This document shows, piece after piece, positions 29,051 to 32,423 of a stretch of 32,423 nt of DNA (position 1 is the stretch's first letter; the number at the start of each line of letters is the position of its first letter). The notes beneath the pieces are model-generated. The model did no database searches. It was not told where the DNA came from and was given only the letters and a program-made list of their open reading frames with translations. Position numbers and translations under genes: made by a program. The stretch comes from Candidatus Rokuibacteriota bacterium (GTDB taxonomy: Bacteria > Methylomirabilota > Methylomirabilia > Rokubacteriales > CSP1-6). The stretch is from the NCBI GenBank assembly GCA_005887895.1, contig VBPC01000144.1:1-32423 (forward strand), read 5' to 3'.

Positions 29051-30343
29051 CTACTGAACGATGAAGGAGGCGCGCCAGCCCTCGGCCTGCAGCTGGTGGA
29101 GGCGTTCGAGCGCCCGGGCGCGGTCGGGGAAGGGACCCACGCGGACGCGCAGGAGCGGGGGCTCCGGGCGGGACGGGAAGGCGACGACGAGAATCTCTCC
29201 GTTTATTTTGGCGGTGAGCTCGCGGACCGGACTCTCCCTCGGCGCGACGGCGGGGCCGGTCGTGACGGTCGAAGTCGCGCGGGCGACCACGACCGGGGCC
29301 GGCGCGGAGACCGTCACCGCTGGCGTTTCGACTCCGGGCGCCGCGAGCATCGGGGCCGCGAGCGTCGGGGCCTCGACCGCAGCCGCCGAGAGCCTCGGCG
29401 CAGCGATCGTCGGCGCAGTGACCGTCGGCGTCGGGACCGTCGGCGCTGGGACTGTGGCTGGCGCGGGCGCGACGGTCGGCGCGGAAGCTTTCACGGGCAC
29501 GGCGATCTCGGCGGGCGCCGCCGCCGCCGGCCTCTCGTCGGCGACCGCCGCGGGAGCCTGGGCAACCCGCAGGGCCGGCACGGGCACGGGGACCATGGGC
29601 TCGGTCACGCGGTCGGGCGCGCGAAGCTCGGATGGCCACATCATCGGCGGGGGGGTGGCGGCGACCTGCGTGGTCGCACCGGGAACGGCGAGCTTGGCCC
29701 GAAGCTGCGCCATCAGCTCCGGCCACGAGCCGTCGCGGGCGAGACGCTGGAATTGCGCGCGGTAATTGTCCATCGTGCTGACGCCGTCCATCACGACGTC
29801 GCGGACGACCCAGCGCTCGCCCCGGTACACCATCCGGTAGTCGAGCCGCAGCGCGTTGCCGGCGCGCGTCGCGACTTCCGTCTCGACCGTCGCCGCCTCG
29901 CCGTTCACCGTCTCGCTCAGGTAGTCGACGCGCACGCCGCCGGCCAGGCTGGCCTTGCCGGCCACCCGCCACACGAACGAGCGCTCGAGCAGGTCGGCGA
30001 ACAGCGCGACGAACTCGTTCTGCTCGGCGGGTGTGCGGGCGGCCCACTCCCGGCCGAGCGCCAGCATGGCCGCCTCGCGAAAGTCGAAGACGTCGTCGAC
30101 CCGCCGCCGGATCGCCCGCAACCGCTCCTGCGGCTGCTCCTCCGTGGCCGGATCGTTCAGCACGACGTTCACCGCCGCGAAGAAATCCCCCATCGCGTCC
30201 GTCGGCGCCCCCGCCCGCGCTTCCGGGACCGCGACGATTGGCGTGCCGAACACGATGGAACCGATGAGGGACAGGACGACGAGGGGGAACGTTGGAGCTT
30301 CGAGCCGCGTGCACCGGCGCGCCCAGCAGCGCAGGCGTGTCAC
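29051..30343 (-). CDS. MlaC-type phospholipid-binding domain fused to a C-terminal SPOR domain
   Basis: 430 residues. After an N-terminal hydrophobic segment (about 19-45, ending EARAGAP) comes a MlaC/Ttg2D domain (48-218): LRAIRRRVDDVFDFREAAMLALGREWAARTPAEQNEFVALFADLLERSFV, then VRVDYLSETVNGEAATVETEV, LDYRMVYRGERWVVRDVVMDGVSTMDNYRAQFQRL. A Pro/Ala/Thr/Val-rich linker of about 160 residues follows (220-380, with APTVxAP-like repeats). The last 48 residues read as a SPOR domain: LLRVRVGPFPDRARALERLHQLQAEGWRASFIVQ. MlaC carries phospholipids across the periplasm, and SPOR binds denuded septal peptidoglycan, so the fusion suggests lipid handling at the division site. No mlaD, mlaE or mlaF is nearby. 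Start is GTG 30343; ribosome site is weak. Confidence 0.85.
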   Translation of the reverse strand: MTRLRCWARRCTRLEAPTFPLVVLSLIGSIVFGTPIVAVPEARAGAPTDAMGDFFAAVNVVLNDPATEEQPQERLRAIRRRVDDVFDFREAAMLALGREWAARTPAEQNEFVALFADLLERSFVWRVAGKASLAGGVRVDYLSETVNGEAATVETEVATRAGNALRLDYRMVYRGERWVVRDVVMDGVSTMDNYRAQFQRLARDGSWPELMAQLRAKLAVPGATTQVAATPPPMMWPSELRAPDRVTEPMVPVPVPALRVAQAPAAVADERPAAAAPAEIAVPVKASAPTVAPAPATVPAPTVPTPTVTAPTIAAPRLSAAAVEAPTLAAPMLAAPGVETPAVTVSAPAPVVVARATSTVTTGPAVAPRESPVRELTAKINGEILVVAFPSRPEPPLLRVRVGPFPDRARALERLHQLQAEGWRASFIVQ

Positions 30344-30359
30344 ACGCCCACGATAGGGG

Positions 30360-30371
30360 CTGACACGTCAG
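30360..30371. promoter_or_regulatory. Short inverted repeat upstream of the MlaC-SPOR gene
   Basis: CTGAC-AC-GTCAG lies 17 bp before the GTG start, in the 61-bp gap after the PyrD-like gene stop. It could be an operator; it is short enough to be chance. Confidence 0.25.
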
Positions 30372-30404
30372 GGACAGAAACTAATTCGCCTCGGAGTCGG
30401 GCGT

Positions 30405-31466
30405 CTAGGCCACCGCGGTCGTGCGGGTCTGCCTGAACCGCACGGCGAACAGCGGATCGTACAGCGCGGCCGTCGCCACCAGCACGGCATCGGCGCCCTC
30501 CCGCAGCGTCTCGTGAGCGCGCGCGACGGTGGTGATGCCGCCCACCGCGAGGATCGCCCGGTCCCAGCAGCCGGCCTTGCGCCAGGCCAGCAGCTCGCCG
30601 ATCTGCCGGGAGGCGGCCGGGAACGTGTCGGCGCCGACGATGTCGGCGCGCTCGCGTCCGGGGCCCTCGAATGCGACGTTGCCGGCCTCGTCGACCACGC
30701 GGCGCAGGAAGCCGTGCACGAGGACGAAGCCGCTGGCCCACGAGGCCAGCTTGGTCGCCGTGTCGTGGAGCAGCCGGGGGGTGCGGAATGCGCCGAACTT
30801 CGCGACGACCGGCACTCCGACGCTGGTCCTGACGCGGTGGAGGATCTGGGCGGCCAGCGGCAGGTTCTCGTAGATCGCCTGGGGCTGATCGGCGAATGGA
30901 TCGGGCCACGCGAGCTGGACCTCGACGACGTCGGCGCCGGCCTCGGCCGCCCACACCGCGACCTGCCCGTAGTCGTTGACGAGGGCCTCGCGGTCGCCGC
31001 CGGGCGGCGTCGTGCCGAGCACGCTCACCATGAGGACCTGGTTGCGACCGATCTTCTCGTGCGCGCGGCGGACGTCCTTGCGCCACACGTCGGGCTCCAT
31101 CGACGGGGTGCCCAGCGAGACGGCCAGCGTGAGGTCGCCGTTGGCGCCGGCGCGCCGGGTGGCGACCGCCGCCTGCTCGCGGTTCTCGACGGCACGGATG
31201 TTGGGCAGGGCTGCGGCCGGCACGAGGCCGGACCGTACGGTGGCGTAGGTCAGGATGTCGTAGCCGATCCGGGCGTAGGCCTCGACCCATCTGGAGTTGA
31301 GCAGTGGGCCGGCGGCGACGCCGAGCGGAGAGTTCAGCCTGTAGTCGAACAGCCTGCCGCCGGGCGCGGCCGGCAAGCGGCGCACGCGGGGCAGCTTCGG
31401 CGCGTGGCCGTAGTTCCACGCGTGCGAGCGATCGACTCGATAGATGCCTTGCGCGATCGGTATCAC
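30405..31466 (-). CDS. Dihydroorotate-dehydrogenase-like flavoprotein, divergent active site
   Basis: 353 residues with a PyrD-like TIM barrel: LNSPLGVAAGPLLNSRWVEAYARIGYDILTYATVRS at the start, VPVVAKFGAFRTP with K223 (a flavin/substrate lysine position), and the FMN phosphate site ILAVGGITTVARAHETLREGADAVLVATAALYDPLF at the end. The usual orotate-contact motif of DHODH (N-x-S-C/S-P-N) is replaced by VEVQLAWPDPF (181-191), so a role in pyrimidine synthesis is doubtful and another FMN-dependent reaction is possible. GTG 31466 sits close behind an AGAGGA stretch; a slightly later start cannot be excluded. It is upstream of the MlaC-SPOR gene on the same strand. Confidence 0.75.
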   Translation of the reverse strand: MIPIAQGIYRVDRSHAWNYGHAPKLPRVRRLPAAPGGRLFDYRLNSPLGVAAGPLLNSRWVEAYARIGYDILTYATVRSGLVPAAALPNIRAVENREQAAVATRRAGANGDLTLAVSLGTPSMEPDVWRKDVRRAHEKIGRNQVLMVSVLGTTPPGGDREALVNDYGQVAVWAAEAGADVVEVQLAWPDPFADQPQAIYENLPLAAQILHRVRTSVGVPVVAKFGAFRTPRLLHDTATKLASWASGFVLVHGFLRRVVDEAGNVAFEGPGRERADIVGADTFPAASRQIGELLAWRKAGCWDRAILAVGGITTVARAHETLREGADAVLVATAALYDPLFAVRFRQTRTTAVA

Positions 31467-31501
31467 TCCTCTGGCGGCCAGAGTGGGACCGGCAAGGCCT
31501 C

Positions 31502-31510
31502 AGTATATCA
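31502..31510 (-). promoter_or_regulatory. Extended -10 promoter of the PyrD-like gene
   Basis: On the minus strand TGATATACT: a TATACT -10 box (complement of 31502-31507) preceded by the TG of an extended -10 element, in an AT-rich patch. No good -35 is seen, as is usual for extended -10 promoters. The leader to GTG 31466 would be about 30 bases. A loose inverted repeat AGGTCC...GGACCT (31518-31546) lies between it and the LLM gene stop. Confidence 0.5.
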
Positions 31511-31550
31511 CATACTTAGGTCCCAGCCACTATCTTGGTCGGACCTGTCC

Positions 31551-32423
31551 TCAGCGGAACGCCGGCATCACCTCCCGCGCCAGGAGCTCCAGCTCGCGCA
31601 GGATGTGCGGGTGCGGCATGCCCGGGAAGAACGTCCGGCAGATCAGATGCGTCATGCCGTATTCCTTCACGAAGCGCCGGATGCGGGCGACGCACTGCTC
31701 GGGCCCGCCGATGATGAAGCGATCCTCCATGAGCTTGTCGAGGTCCGTCGCGATCGAGGCGTCGATGAAGGGATGGCGCCAGCCGCCGGCGTACTCGCGC
31801 CGGTAGGCCACCATGATGTGCTCCTCGGCCAGCTCGCGGGCCCGCGCGTCGCTCTCGGCGATGATCACGTCGCGGGTCAGCGGCCACTCGGTCGGCGCCG
31901 GCCGCCCGGCCGCCCGGCGCTGCTCGAGAAACTGCCGCTTGGCGGCCAGGAGGCGCTCGAGGTCGGCGGTGGGACCGGGAATCCAGTTGTCGGCGAGCGT
32001 GGCGGCGCGCCGCAGCGTGAGATCGCCCCAGCCGCCGATCCATACCGGCGGGTGCGGCCTCGTCACGGGCTTGGGCTCCAGCCGGCCCTCGAGCGTGTAG
32101 TAGGTGCCACGGAACGCCACGCGTTCCTGCGTCCACAGGCCCATCATGATCGCCAGCTGCTCCTCGAAGCGCGCTCCGCGCTTTTCCAGGTCGACGCCGT
32201 AGAGCGCGAACTCGTCCGGCTTGTAGCCGATCGCGATCCCGAGCGTGAAGCGGCCATTGGACATCACGTCGAGCAGGGCGACGTCCTCGGCCAGGCGGGC
32301 GGGATGGTAGAAGGCGGCCACCAGGATGTCGGTCCCGAGCATCATTCGCGACGTGCGCGTGGCGAAGCCGGCCAGCACCGGCAGCGGCGAGGGCCAGTAG
32401 TGGTTGGTGACCGAGTGATGCTC
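31551..32423 (-). CDS. LLM-class flavin-dependent oxidoreductase (5' end outside window)
   Basis: 291 residues are present and the frame is open to the window edge, so the start is missing. The text follows the bacterial luciferase-like fold: EHHSVTNHYWPSPLPVLAGFATRTSRMMLGTDILVAAFYHPARLAEDVALLDVMSNGRFTLGIAIGYKPDEFALYGVD, then PKPVTRPHPPVWIGGWGDLTLRRAATLADNWIPG, and IIGGPEQCVARIRRFV near the end. These enzymes use reduced FMN or F420 to oxidise diverse substrates; which cofactor is used cannot be told. GTG 32378 is an internal codon, not the start, because the family sequence continues upstream of it. Confidence 0.9.
   Translation of the reverse strand, partial: EHHSVTNHYWPSPLPVLAGFATRTSRMMLGTDILVAAFYHPARLAEDVALLDVMSNGRFTLGIAIGYKPDEFALYGVDLEKRGARFEEQLAIMMGLWTQERVAFRGTYYTLEGRLEPKPVTRPHPPVWIGGWGDLTLRRAATLADNWIPGPTADLERLLAAKRQFLEQRRAAGRPAPTEWPLTRDVIIAESDARARELAEEHIMVAYRREYAGGWRHPFIDASIATDLDKLMEDRFIIGGPEQCVARIRRFVKEYGMTHLICRTFFPGMPHPHILRELELLAREVMPAFR

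Noticed and set aside
1..32423. tRNA, rRNA, CRISPR, integrase, transposase or phage genes
   Set aside because: None was recognised by reading both strands; a covariance-model scan was not possible.

Overview
The window is very GC-rich (roughly 70 % by eye, not computed), densely coded, and comes from a diderm bacterium: it carries a full Tol-Pal envelope cluster with lipoprotein signal peptides. The mix of genes (epoxide hydrolase, LLM flavin oxidoreductase, NMT1-type ABC importer, DUF151, DUF502, frequent GTG/TTG starts) fits Candidatus Rokubacteria/Methylomirabilota. That placement is a recollection of genome style, not a phylogenetic result. I see no rRNA, tRNA, CRISPR array, transposase or phage gene, and no gene-free gap longer than about 180 bp.

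Layout. 1-3046: the end of an epoxide hydrolase, a membrane-anchored repeat protein, a tandem hotdog protein and an MFS transporter read divergently from the hotdog gene. 3129-4609: an exported DUF151 nuclease-like protein overlapping an AAA ATPase gene. 4612-4754: a non-coding element with terminal inverted repeats and internal hairpins. 4806-7251: a YbgC-type thioesterase and a hybrid histidine kinase. 7274-12383: a Gld-like ABC system (ATPase, permease, GldG-like protein, DUF4340 protein). 12405-15335: a small unknown protein, an MBL-fold protein missing its metal-binding HxHxDH core, a phosphonopyruvate/sulfopyruvate decarboxylase-like protein carrying an in-frame palindromic insert, and a DUF502 membrane protein. 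15256-16478: an alpha/beta hydrolase and an anti-sigma-like protein without a sigma gene.

21431 down to 16484 (minus strand) is tolQ-tolR-tolA/tonB-tolB-pal-cpoB behind a clear sigma-70 promoter. The Q/R/A proteins should form the inner-membrane motor, TolB and Pal the periplasmic and outer-membrane arm, and CpoB the periplasmic coordinator. Divergent from it is a LolA-like gene that runs out of frame into a 5'-truncated MBL hydrolase. Next come a BON-domain lipoprotein, a 3-methyladenine glycosylase, threonine synthase and a CgeB-like glycosyltransferase (all minus), then a complete NMT1/SsuBC-type importer (plus), a MlaC domain fused to a C-terminal SPOR domain, a divergent PyrD-like flavoprotein and an LLM oxidoreductase cut by the window end.

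The strongest unusual signals are: (1) a 168-bp, codon-aligned palindromic element inside the decarboxylase gene, reminiscent of the Rickettsia palindromic elements; (2) the MlaC-SPOR fusion; (3) two separate deletion-like lesions that each remove the N-terminal part of an MBL-fold enzyme; (4) the multi-hairpin element at 4612-4754; and (5) a likely leaderless GTG gene opposite the tol promoter.
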